Assembly (NCBI GenBank): GCA_964641545.1
Contig: CAZXLT010000002.1
Coordinates: forward strand, 48,544 to 112,543
Direction: 5' to 3'
Origin: CAZXLT01 sp964641545
GTDB taxonomy: Bacteria; Patescibacteriota; Saccharimonadia; Saccharimonadales; AWTP1-31
DNA length: 64,000 nucleotides
In this document: positions 17,575 to 25,501 of the stretch, in pieces
Numbering within the stretch: position 1 is the first letter of the stretch
Layout of the letters: each line of letters starts with the position of its first letter
Translations under genes and position numbers: made by a program
The notes under the pieces: generated by a model
Told to the model about the DNA's origin: nothing
The model's database searches: none
The model's input: only the letters and a program-made list of their open reading frames with translations

Positions 17575-18867
17575 ATGGCTGCGATAGGAGAAAAATTACG
17601 ACCTACATACTTACCGGATGAAGCTGAGTTCGTGGCTTCGACCACCATTCATGAATTAACTGGTGCTAGTTTTGAAGAGCCCGATGGTATTCGTTACCTT
17701 AACGCGCCACTTCATGTTTATATCACTCAAGAAAATGAGGGGGTTCGCACGGATGTAGTGGTTGATCACTCGCCAATTGACGGGACCGGACTATTAGAAT
17801 TTCTTGGCGTCGTGTCACCGATAGGTAAAGACGCTACACTAATTGGTGTTAAAAATGACTGGGATGTTGTTGATCGTGCGGTGGATGGCGATAGGTATGC
17901 GACTAAACTCGTTAGCGATCATAGTAGTGGTGCACTGTTGCATCAAGCATGGGCTGATTTTATGCGTTCAAGACCAGCCTTTCTAGGCGCCGTCGAAACC
18001 GCGTTTGGTCCCGATTACATCAACTTCCGACAGGCGATTACGGGCTATCCAATAGTTGTCACAGATGAGAAACTGCCACAGTTTACAGCTCAAGCAGCGA
18101 TTGAGTATTTGGGCTCGGAGCCATTAGCACTGTGTACACAAGCCCTAGAAAGACTAGGTATAAATTCCCCCTATAAATTCTTGCTTGGCAAGGTTGCAGA
18201 TCTGGTAAATAGGCGAAGACACCCCGATAGACAAATAAAAAATGCGGACAGGCTTATTGGCGAGTTTAATAAGTGGAGCCCAGAAAACCAGAAGCGTTGG
18301 CTGCGTTCGGTTATTGATGGGCTTGGTCCCGAGCTAGCAGGGATAGTGTACAAGGAGTTTGGTGGTCCACTTTTCGACTCTTTTCAATATGAGGACGAAA
18401 CATACCACTATCGTGTTGTAGATGAAGCTGAGGCGGGACAAAGCGGCAAGAGAAGGAGAATTTCAGCAGGACCGTGGTCTGTGGAAGTGGTCGAAACAGG
18501 ATCAGGATTTTCGTCTAAGCGCCGAGCAATTCCGGGTACGCTGCGCCGTCTAAGCTATCCGACTGAACTCATGCCGCTCATTGCGTGGGTTAACGATGCA
18601 GAACAAAAAAGTTTTATACAAGCTCAATACGAAAGCTCAAAGGAAGAACACTTCAGAACAGCAGATAGTACCCTAGGTGTTTTGGCAGTAGCATACTTTT
18701 CTCCTGAAATACGAGCAGGATGGCCGAAACAATTAAGGCTGGCAAAAGGCGGACCCTACCAAAGAATGGGCGTGGTCCAAATGCCAGTCTATGCGTTAAT
18801 GCGCAGAGAACGATTACTGAGGTCCGATTTTGTAAAAAGCGTAGATGAGTTGGTGCGAACAGGGTGA
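17575..18867 (+). CDS. Large protein of unknown function
   Basis: 430 residues, soluble, no recognised domain. The N-terminal half includes LHVYITQENEGVRTDVVVDHSP, written here as LHVYITQ and VVVDHSPIDGTG, and the C-terminal part is basic with KRRRISAGPWSVEVVE and AIPGTLRRLSYP. The promoter is very clear: TGATACACT (extended -10) ends six bases before the ATG, predicting a leaderless message. The gene overlaps nadD by four bases (GTGA), so it is co-transcribed with a NAD-synthesis gene. It starts 38 bases after the riboswitch operon but has its own promoter. I cannot assign a function. Confidence 0.82.
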   Translation: MAAIGEKLRPTYLPDEAEFVASTTIHELTGASFEEPDGIRYLNAPLHVYITQENEGVRTDVVVDHSPIDGTGLLEFLGVVSPIGKDATLIGVKNDWDVVDRAVDGDRYATKLVSDHSSGALLHQAWADFMRSRPAFLGAVETAFGPDYINFRQAITGYPIVVTDEKLPQFTAQAAIEYLGSEPLALCTQALERLGINSPYKFLLGKVADLVNRRRHPDRQIKNADRLIGEFNKWSPENQKRWLRSVIDGLGPELAGIVYKEFGGPLFDSFQYEDETYHYRVVDEAEAGQSGKRRRISAGPWSVEVVETGSGFSSKRRAIPGTLRRLSYPTELMPLIAWVNDAEQKSFIQAQYESSKEEHFRTADSTLGVLAVAYFSPEIRAGWPKQLRLAKGGPYQRMGVVQMPVYALMRRERLLRSDFVKSVDELVRTG

Positions 18868-19460
18868 AGAAGATAGGAATATTCAGCGGCGCATTTGACC
18901 CGGTTCATAAAGGTCACGTAGCATTTGCGTTAGCTGCTGTCGAAGCCGCCGGTTTGAGTAAGGTTTACTTTGCTCCAGAGGCAAAGCCACGGCGCAAGCC
19001 TGGGGTTACACACATTAGCCATCGCCTCGCCATGCTAAAGCTAGCTACTCGGGCTCATCCGAAACTTGATGTTATAGAATTACCGGATAAATACTTTTTA
19101 TCAACAACTACGCTCCCAAGAATCACTAAGCTATTTCCTGAGTCAGATTTGCACATCTTAATTGGCTCTGACCATTTGGTACACATGCCGTATTGGCCTC
19201 GTGTTGATTACTTGCTAAAGAATACCGGGTTGGTTATTGGAGTGCGTGGTCACGATGATGTAGCAGATACATTAGAACGGATAATGAACTTGCCAACCCA
19301 ACCCAAATCAATTCACGTTGTTGATAGCCCAGAGCCCGACCTTGCTTCCGGAAAAGTTCGGGAACAGCTTCGTAACCATAGCCCAAGTAAAGAGATTTTG
19401 CCAAGTGTCCAGGCCTATGCAAAAAAGCACTGGCTTTACGTAGACGTTGGCAGAAACTAG
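18864..19460 (+). CDS. nadD: Nicotinate-nucleotide adenylyltransferase
   Basis: 198 residues with the nucleotidyltransferase motif GIFSGAFDPVHKGHVA at the N-terminus (HxGH as HKGH), the central FAPEAKPRRKPG loop, LIGSDHLVHMPYW matching NadD's GxD...W region, and a C-terminal SGKVREQL in the position of the usual SSTxIR motif. It should join ATP and nicotinate mononucleotide. GTG start overlaps the previous gene by four bases. Related pantetheine-phosphate adenylyltransferases are shorter; the loop and length favour NadD. Confidence 0.85.
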   Translation: MKKIGIFSGAFDPVHKGHVAFALAAVEAAGLSKVYFAPEAKPRRKPGVTHISHRLAMLKLATRAHPKLDVIELPDKYFLSTTTLPRITKLFPESDLHILIGSDHLVHMPYWPRVDYLLKNTGLVIGVRGHDDVADTLERIMNLPTQPKSIHVVDSPEPDLASGKVREQLRNHSPSKEILPSVQAYAKKHWLYVDVGRN

Positions 19461-19464
19461 TTGC

Positions 19465-21162
19465 TTAGGCCAGCTGGGTTTCTTCTTCTTCAAAAATTTG
19501 CTGCAGTTGCTGCAGATGCTTTTCGCGAAACTTGTTGTACTCGCTTTTCTTAAAGCCGTTTTTTCGTATAAACGAACTGATTTTTTCGCTACCAATGTAG
19601 TGAGGCAATGTCACATAGCTTGCACCCAAGCCATACAGCTCGGTTGCTTCGTGCGCATTATCTGCGTGACAAATAACCACTGTGCTTGGACTGACTTGCT
19701 GGGCGTACTCAACAACAAGGCGGTTCGTGTTGAAGTCACTAACATGCGAAACAATTAGCTTGGTTTTTGTAAGATCCAACTCATCAAGTAGCTCCGGATC
19801 GGTCATATCACCGTATAGGTACGGAATATTTTTATGTTCTAGTTCCTCAATCGCCTCTGGGTCATAGTCGACAACAACGTATCGCTTTGACAGCCTTTCA
19901 AACGTTTTCACAAATTCGGAGCCTCCGCGACGATAGCCAAAAAGCATTGCTTCGTAGCCACCACGACTATCATGTTCGATGTTTACTTTTTTACGTTCAA
20001 AAGGCTGCAAGTAACGTTCAAAGAAATGGTACAACTCGTCTGCATAAGTGATCATGTAGGATGACAGCGCAATAGTAGTTATCCCTACTATTGTTACCAG
20101 CGAAACGACCTGCTCACTTATTTGGCCATTCTTAAAACCAAGTAGTATAAAGATAAGTGAAAATTCACTTATTTGGGCGACGGCGAGCCCGGCCTTAAAC
20201 CCGGTTTTCTTAGTAAATCCAAGCGCGCCCATAATCGCCATCACTATTAACGGGTTACCAACGAGAACCAAAGTAGAAAATCCAATAGTCTGGCCGATAA
20301 TGCCCCCTAAATCACTGAGGTTGAGTTTTGCTCCAAGTGAAATAAAGAACACCACAATAAAGAAGTCTCGCAACGGCCGAAGGCGAGAAGCAACTTCTTG
20401 TGCATATTGCATGGTAGACAGGGCGATGCCGGCAATGAGTGCTCCAACCTCTAAACTAAAACCCAGTTCATAGTACACGCTGGCAATACTGAAGCCCCAT
20501 GCGATGGAAAATAGAAAAAGTAATTCCTGCGACTTTGCCAGGAACAAGCTCATAGGTCTGATTACAAGGTGGGTAAAGACAAAAACTGCCACCAGCAGTA
20601 AAAATCCCTTCACTAACAATAGGAACAATTTGGCGGGGCTTAGGTCGCCGCCTGCGGAAGCCGATGCGACAACAAGTGCGATAGTAGCAATAAGATCTTG
20701 GACCAGCAGAAAACCAATCGAAATCTTTCCATACAGCTTGGTGTGTTCTTTTTTGTCTGTCAGAAGCTTCAAAATAATAATAGTGCTTGAAAATGTTAAA
20801 GCAACTGCTATATAAAGCGCGGGAACAAAATCATAGCCAAATAGTTTAGCGACACCAAGTCCAGCCGCGACGGTAAAGAGTACTTGCCCGACACCGGTTA
20901 ATAACGAGACCTTACCAACCTCTTTAATGACTCGCGGATTCAAGCCTAGCCCAACTAAAAACAATAGCAGTGCTATGCCAAAATTCCCCATCAGTTCAAC
21001 AGTCTCGGCGGATTTTAGCAGACCAAAAACCGCGGGACCAAGCAGTATGCCGCTAAGAATATGACCGATAATTAAGGGCTGTCTTAGCTTTCGCATTACC
21101 AGTGATACAAGCGTAGCGAAGACGATTACAAGACTGATTTCACCAAAAATGTTACTGTGCAT
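19465..21162 (-). CDS. KefB/CPA2-type cation:proton antiporter with TrkA-N domain
   Basis: 565 residues. About twelve membrane helices fill residues 1-375 (GHILSGILLGPAVFG and FLVGLGLNPRVI near the start, FFISLGAKLNLSDL mid-way), as in the CPA2 Na+/H+ exchanger fold. A cytoplasmic TrkA-N-like domain follows (MLFGYRRGGSEFVKTFERL, VVVDYDPEAIEEL, YGDMTDPELL), where KefB/KefC bind nucleotides to gate potassium efflux. The glycine loop is GYRRGG rather than GxGxxG. It follows the small membrane protein gene ending at 21173 by ten bases on the same strand. Convergent with nadD with a four-base gap. Confidence 0.9.
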   Translation of the reverse strand: MHSNIFGEISLVIVFATLVSLVMRKLRQPLIIGHILSGILLGPAVFGLLKSAETVELMGNFGIALLLFLVGLGLNPRVIKEVGKVSLLTGVGQVLFTVAAGLGVAKLFGYDFVPALYIAVALTFSSTIIILKLLTDKKEHTKLYGKISIGFLLVQDLIATIALVVASASAGGDLSPAKLFLLLVKGFLLLVAVFVFTHLVIRPMSLFLAKSQELLFLFSIAWGFSIASVYYELGFSLEVGALIAGIALSTMQYAQEVASRLRPLRDFFIVVFFISLGAKLNLSDLGGIIGQTIGFSTLVLVGNPLIVMAIMGALGFTKKTGFKAGLAVAQISEFSLIFILLGFKNGQISEQVVSLVTIVGITTIALSSYMITYADELYHFFERYLQPFERKKVNIEHDSRGGYEAMLFGYRRGGSEFVKTFERLSKRYVVVDYDPEAIEELEHKNIPYLYGDMTDPELLDELDLTKTKLIVSHVSDFNTNRLVVEYAQQVSPSTVVICHADNAHEATELYGLGASYVTLPHYIGSEKISSFIRKNGFKKSEYNKFREKHLQQLQQIFEEEETQLA

Positions 21163-21172
21163 ACGCTAGTAG

Positions 21173-21391
21173 CTACTTACTGTTTATTGCTATGCCGATC
21201 AAAACCGCAGCAACAAAAGCAAGCGCCGATCCAAAGCCAACCATCACAAGCGCAAGATTACCTTCTTGCATCGAGCCCATCAAAATAACCGCTGCACCGG
21301 CAAACAAAATTGCTGCCGCTCCGCCCACTTCACTTGTTTTTAAATCCAATGCGTTTGTTTTCTTTTTTGCTGCCGCTTTTTTCTTTGCCAC
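21173..21391 (-). CDS. Small two-helix membrane protein
   Basis: 72 residues: a lysine/alanine-rich cytoplasmic head (AKKKAAAKKKTNALDL) and two hydrophobic helices (AAILFAGAAVILMGSM and LVMVGFGSALAFVAAVLIGIA). Starts with GTG, preceded by AAAGG. A TGCTATAAT box on the minus strand (21432-21424) lies 32 bases upstream. Followed after ten bases by the antiporter on the same strand, so it may be an accessory subunit or simply co-transcribed. No family recognised. Confidence 0.7.
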   Translation of the reverse strand: MAKKKAAAKKKTNALDLKTSEVGGAAAILFAGAAVILMGSMQEGNLALVMVGFGSALAFVAAVLIGIAINSK

Positions 21392-21499
21392 CAGTTTGTA
21401 CCTTTCTTAGATTGCTTATCTGAATTATAGCATAAGCATTCTAACAATCTCTCTGTTGAAGTTAATCTGCAGAGTGTACAATTAAAGGAGGAGTTTACA

Positions 21500-21742
21500 A
21501 TGACTGAGCATCAAGAAGAATTCAAAGTTAATGGCGAAGACCTTTTAAAGAAAGTAAAAGCACTCATCGCTGAGGGCAATATTCGGCGCATTACAATTCG
21601 GACTAAAGAAGGTAAAAACATAGTTGAATTACCGTTAACAGTAGGAGTTGTGGGGGCTGTGCTGGCACCGCCGCTAGCTGCCGTAGGCGCAATCGCTGCT
21701 CTTGTAAGCGAGTGCACAATTGTTGTTGTGCGAGAACAATAA
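21500..21742 (+). CDS. DUF4342-family protein
   Basis: 80 residues matching the DUF4342 pattern: an N-terminal helix with VNGEDLLKKVKALIAEGN, then RRITIRTKEGKNIVELPLT, a Gly/Ala-rich hydrophobic stretch VGVVGAVLAPPLAAVGA and a short end strand. Family function is unknown; the hydrophobic region suggests membrane contact. It has a strong Shine-Dalgarno AAAGGAGGAG eight bases before the ATG and a TACAAT box at 21477-21482, so this message is leadered, unlike most in the window. Transcribed divergently from the small membrane protein at 21391. Confidence 0.88.
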   Translation: MTEHQEEFKVNGEDLLKKVKALIAEGNIRRITIRTKEGKNIVELPLTVGVVGAVLAPPLAAVGAIAALVSECTIVVVREQ

Positions 21743-21757
21743 CGGTACACCAAAGTA

Positions 21758-21786
21758 TTGACATAGCGCTATTGCTTATATACAAT
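21758..21786 (+). promoter_or_regulatory. Full sigma-70-type promoter for the small ORF at 21900
   Basis: TTGACA at 21758-21763 and TACAAT at 21781-21786 are separated by exactly 17 bases. Transcription should start near 21793, giving a leader of about 107 bases. This consensus -35 is unusual in a window where most promoters rely on an extended -10. Confidence 0.75.
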
Positions 21787-21899
21787 TAGGCTATTCTTTG
21801 CGAAGTACTTATTGCTTTGCCAGAGAAAAACAAAAATATATTAAAAAGACAAACATGCTTGTGAGACGGTCTGTTTGTTGTTCGAGAGGGAGAGGTGTT

Positions 21900-21989
21900 A
21901 TGTCAATCAAAATAAAAACCATATCAAAGGGGTATAGAGTGGAAGTCAAAGTGAAGCGCCCAAAGTGGCAGCAATACTTGCAGTACTAA
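21900..21989 (+). CDS. Small basic peptide (29 aa) in its own transcription unit
   Basis: ATG at 21900, 29 codons, ending in TAA at 21989. The peptide is lysine/arginine-rich (MSIKIKTISKGYRVEVKV, ending PKWQQYLQY). GGGAGAGG lies four bases before the ATG. Upstream is a consensus promoter (21758-21786) and a leader that can form a seven-base-pair hairpin, ACAAACA at 21849-21855 with TGTTTGT at 21872-21878. Downstream is a strong terminator. A shorter-lived alternative is that the ~250-base transcript is mainly a structured RNA. An in-frame upstream extension to 21798 exists but would need a poor start and lacks a ribosome site. I do not recognise the peptide. Confidence 0.6.
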   Translation: MSIKIKTISKGYRVEVKVKRPKWQQYLQY

Positions 21990-22015
21990 ACCCGTTGTTA
22001 CGGATATAGTTTCAA

Positions 22016-22049
22016 GAGGCCTTGATCAAAAAAATCAGGCCTCGTTTTT
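22016..22049 (+). terminator. Intrinsic terminator of the small-ORF transcript
   Basis: GAGGCC and TGAT pair with ATCA and GGCCTC (one bulged T, loop of Cs and As), and the stem is followed by GTTTTTG. It ends the + strand transcript just before the convergent methyltransferase-like gene. Confidence 0.8.
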
Positions 22050-22053
22050 GTTG

Positions 22054-22818
22054 CTAGCGTTTTTGATACAGAAAGGTCCAGCTACTAGATTGCCCGTTTG
22101 TGATATTCAAGCGGCGCATTTTTGTAATAACTTTTGATCTCTTTGCCGCTTCAGCAACAGCTACTAAATTTGCCTCAATTGTTTTTTGACCAACACGCTT
22201 GCTTTCGGGCAAGCCGTTTGGTGGTAGCCAAGGACCAAGCCGAACAGAACCACCTTGTCGCAATACTCGGAGCATTTCCTTCATGCTTGCGAATACGAAC
22301 TCACGCCCAATACCACCTTCGGCGGTCAGAAAACTATGACAAAGCACTTCATCAAAGAAATTATCTTCAAACGGCAACTCCAGGCAGCTTTCACTATGAT
22401 AGCGTTCGGGGTGTTCAGTGATGTCTGCTTCAAATAGGCGAACTGGTTGACGGAAAGCAGCATCGTATAACGCATCAATTTCTGGGTTGCTTCCGAGATG
22501 CAGAGCTGCCATCGAGGCTCTTTCGCTCAGCGCAGTGAATGCTCGAAATTTTCCAAGCATAGCATCTAGGTCGGCATAGCCTGGATCGACAGCGTGAGCA
22601 TCTGCGCCAAGACCTGCAAGGTGTGCAGTTGTGTTTGAGCAACCGCCCGCGACATCAAGGATCCTTTTGCCTTTCACCGGCATGGGCACCGAAAGTATTG
22701 AAACAACAGATTCAGCCTCAAAAGCAGTGGTGTACATTGATTGAGCAACCACGGCAGCTTGGTCAACTACACGTTGAGGGTCGATTCTTTCTCCAAATAC
22801 TTCCGTAGGAATAGGCAT
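22054..22818 (-). CDS. SAM-dependent methyltransferase-like protein
   Basis: 254 residues. Motif I of class I methyltransferases is clear: GKRILDVAGGCSNTTAHL at about residues 50-67, with an acidic residue after the second strand (AHAVDPGY). A later ELPFEDNFFDEVLCHSFL corresponds to motifs II/III and LRQGGSVRLGPW to the strand after the 'GG' turn. The substrate is unknown. A TGTAGAAT-like box ends nine bases before the ATG, so the leader is at most a few bases. It is followed downstream by the small-ORF terminator on the other strand and preceded by another methyltransferase-like gene with its own promoter. Confidence 0.8.
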   Translation of the reverse strand: MPIPTEVFGERIDPQRVVDQAAVVAQSMYTTAFEAESVVSILSVPMPVKGKRILDVAGGCSNTTAHLAGLGADAHAVDPGYADLDAMLGKFRAFTALSERASMAALHLGSNPEIDALYDAAFRQPVRLFEADITEHPERYHSESCLELPFEDNFFDEVLCHSFLTAEGGIGREFVFASMKEMLRVLRQGGSVRLGPWLPPNGLPESKRVGQKTIEANLVAVAEAAKRSKVITKMRRLNITNGQSSSWTFLYQKR

Positions 22819-22877
22819 AATTCGGTTATTCTACAACAATTGTTTACTAGCTAAAATTGCTTGTGCTTCGATGCTTT

Positions 22878-23600
22878 CTAGCAAGTTAACGCTGTTCCAC
22901 CAAGCTTTGTAATCGTTACGCTCGACCAAACGCCACCCTGATTTTTTTCAACTGCTGCTATATCGCCACGAGTTAGTATGTCTTCGCCGACTTTCCTGAG
23001 TGTACCTGGCTCTTCTTTCTCGGCTCGTACTAGCGTAGTAGGAATTTGAGCGACCATTATCGAGCCCTCACTCATCATGTCTAGAACTGAATGGACGGCT
23101 CCCTCATAAAACGCAGGACTCAGTAATTGCAAAGCACCAACAGGTCGATGCAAAACGACATCAAGTCCATCTGGTGCGTTTGCTCTCTGCCAGGCAGCCA
23201 ACCGATTCCAGTATGATTTTTCTAATATGTCTCCAGCGAGATGATCAAGATGCGGCAAGCCTCTGACATAATCACTCCGGCGATCCTCGTAATTGGTGAC
23301 AAGTCCTCTGTCTATCACCCCGGTACCTATTAGGTAGCGAAGAGCAACACCGTTTGTCCCCCCGGCAATGTCGGCACCAACTAAACCATCACGATCGCCT
23401 AGTTGATCGCAGATAACATCGAGCAGCCTACCGCCTTTGTCCAGACCAAAAAATGCCTTTGAATATCCCCTGAGCTTTGAGTCGTTGACACCCCAAATGT
23501 GGTCGCCGCGTTGATAGCCGGTAACTGCATCGGGAATGCTGCCGAGTACTTCTGCACTAGGAAATTCTGCAGACGTTGTTGCTGGGGGTGTTGTTGCCAT
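22878..23600 (-). CDS. Probable SAM-methyltransferase-fold protein of unknown function
   Basis: 240 residues. LVGADIAGGTNGVALRYL near residue 75 looks like the glycine-rich motif I of class I methyltransferases, and DGLDVVLHRPVGALQLL near residue 145 like the region carrying motif IV; otherwise divergent. The N-terminal MATTPPATTSAEFPS is low-complexity. A TAGACT box ends nine bases before the ATG. It lies 59 bases upstream of a second methyltransferase-like gene on the same strand, and the pair may act on related substrates. Function not assignable. Confidence 0.7.
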   Translation of the reverse strand: MATTPPATTSAEFPSAEVLGSIPDAVTGYQRGDHIWGVNDSKLRGYSKAFFGLDKGGRLLDVICDQLGDRDGLVGADIAGGTNGVALRYLIGTGVIDRGLVTNYEDRRSDYVRGLPHLDHLAGDILEKSYWNRLAAWQRANAPDGLDVVLHRPVGALQLLSPAFYEGAVHSVLDMMSEGSIMVAQIPTTLVRAEKEEPGTLRKVGEDILTRGDIAAVEKNQGGVWSSVTITKLGGTALTC

Positions 23601-23729
23601 TAAGAGGACAGTCTACAACCGAAAAACCGAAAGGTAAATCGCTAAAGCTAAACGTGAAGTTTGAAAATTATTGATAAAAATGGTAAAATTACCTACCGTT
23701 CAAATAATTTGTTGATCTGGGAAATTCTA

Positions 23730-24236
23730 ATGGCTACTTCCGAATCACTCTGTGACTCTTGTACTGGCTTATGCTGCCGGGGAGGGGTTTTTATTGATCT
23801 TGAACAAAAGGGAGCACGATTCCTTGAGGAGGGTGGGGCTGAGTTAACCGGGGCATTAGTGCATCTGTTCCCAGACCTAGACACTGGCGACGTAGGGGTT
23901 AACCAATACCCCCGTTTTTTTAGAAAAAATCGTAGACGAGCACGCAAGCTGTTAGGCTTGATCGAAGATGAAAAAACAAGAAACATGGCGAAAGTTGTAC
24001 TGGATAAACGCTGGCATCAATCGCACGTCTACTACACGGAAGCTGATTGTGGCTACTTGGATACCACGGTTACGCCACCGCGCTGCACGGTTTATTACGA
24101 CGACAGGAAACCTGAAATATGCTCGAATTTCGAAGCGGGGGGAGAAAACTGCGTTGTAATGCGAGACAGAGCTGGCATGGTGACGCCGGTAGAGCTGAGA
24201 CCGCGGGAGCAAGGGACGCACCCCCCGACAGGGTAA
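23730..24236 (+). CDS. YkgJ-like Fe/Zn-chelating CxxCxxxCC protein
   Basis: 168 residues. The N-terminus LCDSCTGLCCRGG carries the CxxCxxxCC cluster, and the C-terminal half has CTVYYDDRKPEICSNFE with further cysteines, the pattern of the YkgJ zinc- or iron-chelating family. I place the start at 23730 (MATSESLC) because the TGGTAAAAT box at 23681-23689 would start transcription near 23696, after the first in-frame ATG at 23661. The role of the family is unclear; members are often next to modification or maturation enzymes. It shares no obvious operon with its neighbours. Confidence 0.72.
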   Translation: MATSESLCDSCTGLCCRGGVFIDLEQKGARFLEEGGAELTGALVHLFPDLDTGDVGVNQYPRFFRKNRRRARKLLGLIEDEKTRNMAKVVLDKRWHQSHVYYTEADCGYLDTTVTPPRCTVYYDDRKPEICSNFEAGGENCVVMRDRAGMVTPVELRPREQGTHPPTG

Positions 24237-24285
24237 ACTGCTCATCAATATAGACATTTGTACAAAAATGTGCTAAAATAAACAA

Positions 24286-24774
24286 ATGATAGATCGCAAA
24301 AATAAAAAATTAACAGCAAAACCTGGATTGGCAGCACCAAGCTTTGAACAGATTTGGATGCTGCGTCATGGCGAAGCATCCGAAGATCATCCAGAAGGTA
24401 TAACCCCTAATGGTGTTGAGCAAGCCAAAAGAGCCGCACATTTTCTGAGTGAACATCTCACAGCAAAAAATACAGTGTTATTAAGCTCTACCGCTGGTCG
24501 TGCTCTGACAACTGCAGGAGTAATTAGCGAAGAATTGGGAATACCCGTTTACCCGAGCGATGTAATACGCAATCAAGGCGAAGATGCCGGCAAAGAAGGT
24601 CGACCATTCGATCCGATGGCGTATGTGGAACGAGGGGTGATTGAAACTGGGCTAGTTCCTGCACCTAATCACTCACTAGTCGTGGTTACACATGCGCCTG
24701 CAGTTGCGTTATCGGCAGGTATTGGCTTGGCGAGAGTTGGGCATGCACAGCCCCACAGAATTTACCCGCAATAG
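24286..24774 (+). CDS. Histidine phosphatase superfamily (phosphoglycerate-mutase-like) protein
   Basis: 162 residues. The signature MLRHGEASEDHPEGIT holds the catalytic RHG histidine near residue 27, and SSTAGRALTTAG matches the family's SSxxxRAxxTA segment. A second histidine is in VVTHAPAVAL. The short length and missing mutase insert suggest a small-molecule or SixA-like phosphatase rather than a glycolytic mutase. TGCTAAAAT ends six bases before the ATG, so leaderless. Substrate unknown. Confidence 0.85.
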   Translation: MIDRKNKKLTAKPGLAAPSFEQIWMLRHGEASEDHPEGITPNGVEQAKRAAHFLSEHLTAKNTVLLSSTAGRALTTAGVISEELGIPVYPSDVIRNQGEDAGKEGRPFDPMAYVERGVIETGLVPAPNHSLVVVTHAPAVALSAGIGLARVGHAQPHRIYPQ

Positions 24775-24781
24775 TCGTAGT

Positions 24782-25423
24782 CTACTGCTTCTTGGCTGCT
24801 ATTGCTTCGTCGATAAGCTTACTAAAGCCTTCTAGGTCCTGGGGTGAATCTTCGATTTTTTTACCCTGGAGTATAAAGGTCGGCGTTGCAGCTACATCGA
24901 GTTGTTCTCCTGCTGCTAGGTCTGCATTAATTATGTCGTTTACATCACCACTTGCGTAGTCTTTTTTAAACTGAGCTGCGTCCAAGCCTAACTGTGAGGC
25001 ATACCCTTCAAATATTGATTGTGGATCACTAACTGTCTCCCAAGATTTTTGGTTTTCGTAAAGCAGATCGTGCATTTCCCAAAACTTACCTTGCTTGGCT
25101 GCGGCTTCGGCTGCTCGAGAGCTAGCACGTGCGTTTTGATGAATTTGCTGCAGTGGGTAATTTCGAAATTGAAAGTGTATGTCTGCTTTGTACTTTTCTT
25201 TAACTTGTTTCACAACAGGATAATACGAACCACATGCTGGGCACTGAAAGTCGCCGTACTCGACTAGCGTTACGCCCTTTTTGTTGTCGCCGTACAGGTG
25301 ATTGCTTGTTTTTGTTGTTCCAGATCCTCCAGCGGAGGTGTTTGACTTGTCTTTGGTAAACCAAAACAAACCACCAAGTCCAATTAATATTGCTACTAAA
25401 ACCGCGACAAACTGTTTGCTCAT
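24782..25423 (-). CDS. Membrane-anchored DsbA-like thiol-disulfide oxidoreductase
   Basis: 213 residues. One N-terminal membrane helix (residues 5-22) exports the domain. The thioredoxin-fold active site is FQCPACGSYYP near residue 60 (CPAC), with a cis-proline segment AATPTFIL near residue 185, as in DsbA/DsbG-type Thioredoxin_4 proteins. It likely forms disulfides in exported proteins; several cysteine pairs in the secreted proteins at 44-45 kb would be candidates. AAGGAG lies upstream of the ATG, with a GCTACACT promoter box behind it. No VKOR or DsbB partner is seen in the window. Confidence 0.9.
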   Translation of the reverse strand: MSKQFVAVLVAILIGLGGLFWFTKDKSNTSAGGSGTTKTSNHLYGDNKKGVTLVEYGDFQCPACGSYYPVVKQVKEKYKADIHFQFRNYPLQQIHQNARASSRAAEAAAKQGKFWEMHDLLYENQKSWETVSDPQSIFEGYASQLGLDAAQFKKDYASGDVNDIINADLAAGEQLDVAATPTFILQGKKIEDSPQDLEGFSKLIDEAIAAKKQ

Positions 25424-25501
25424 GCATTCTCCTTAGGTGCTTACAGTGTAGCGTATCTTAGGTTCCCATTCAAAAGGTGCTAGTTCTGGTAAGATGTAAG
25501 C

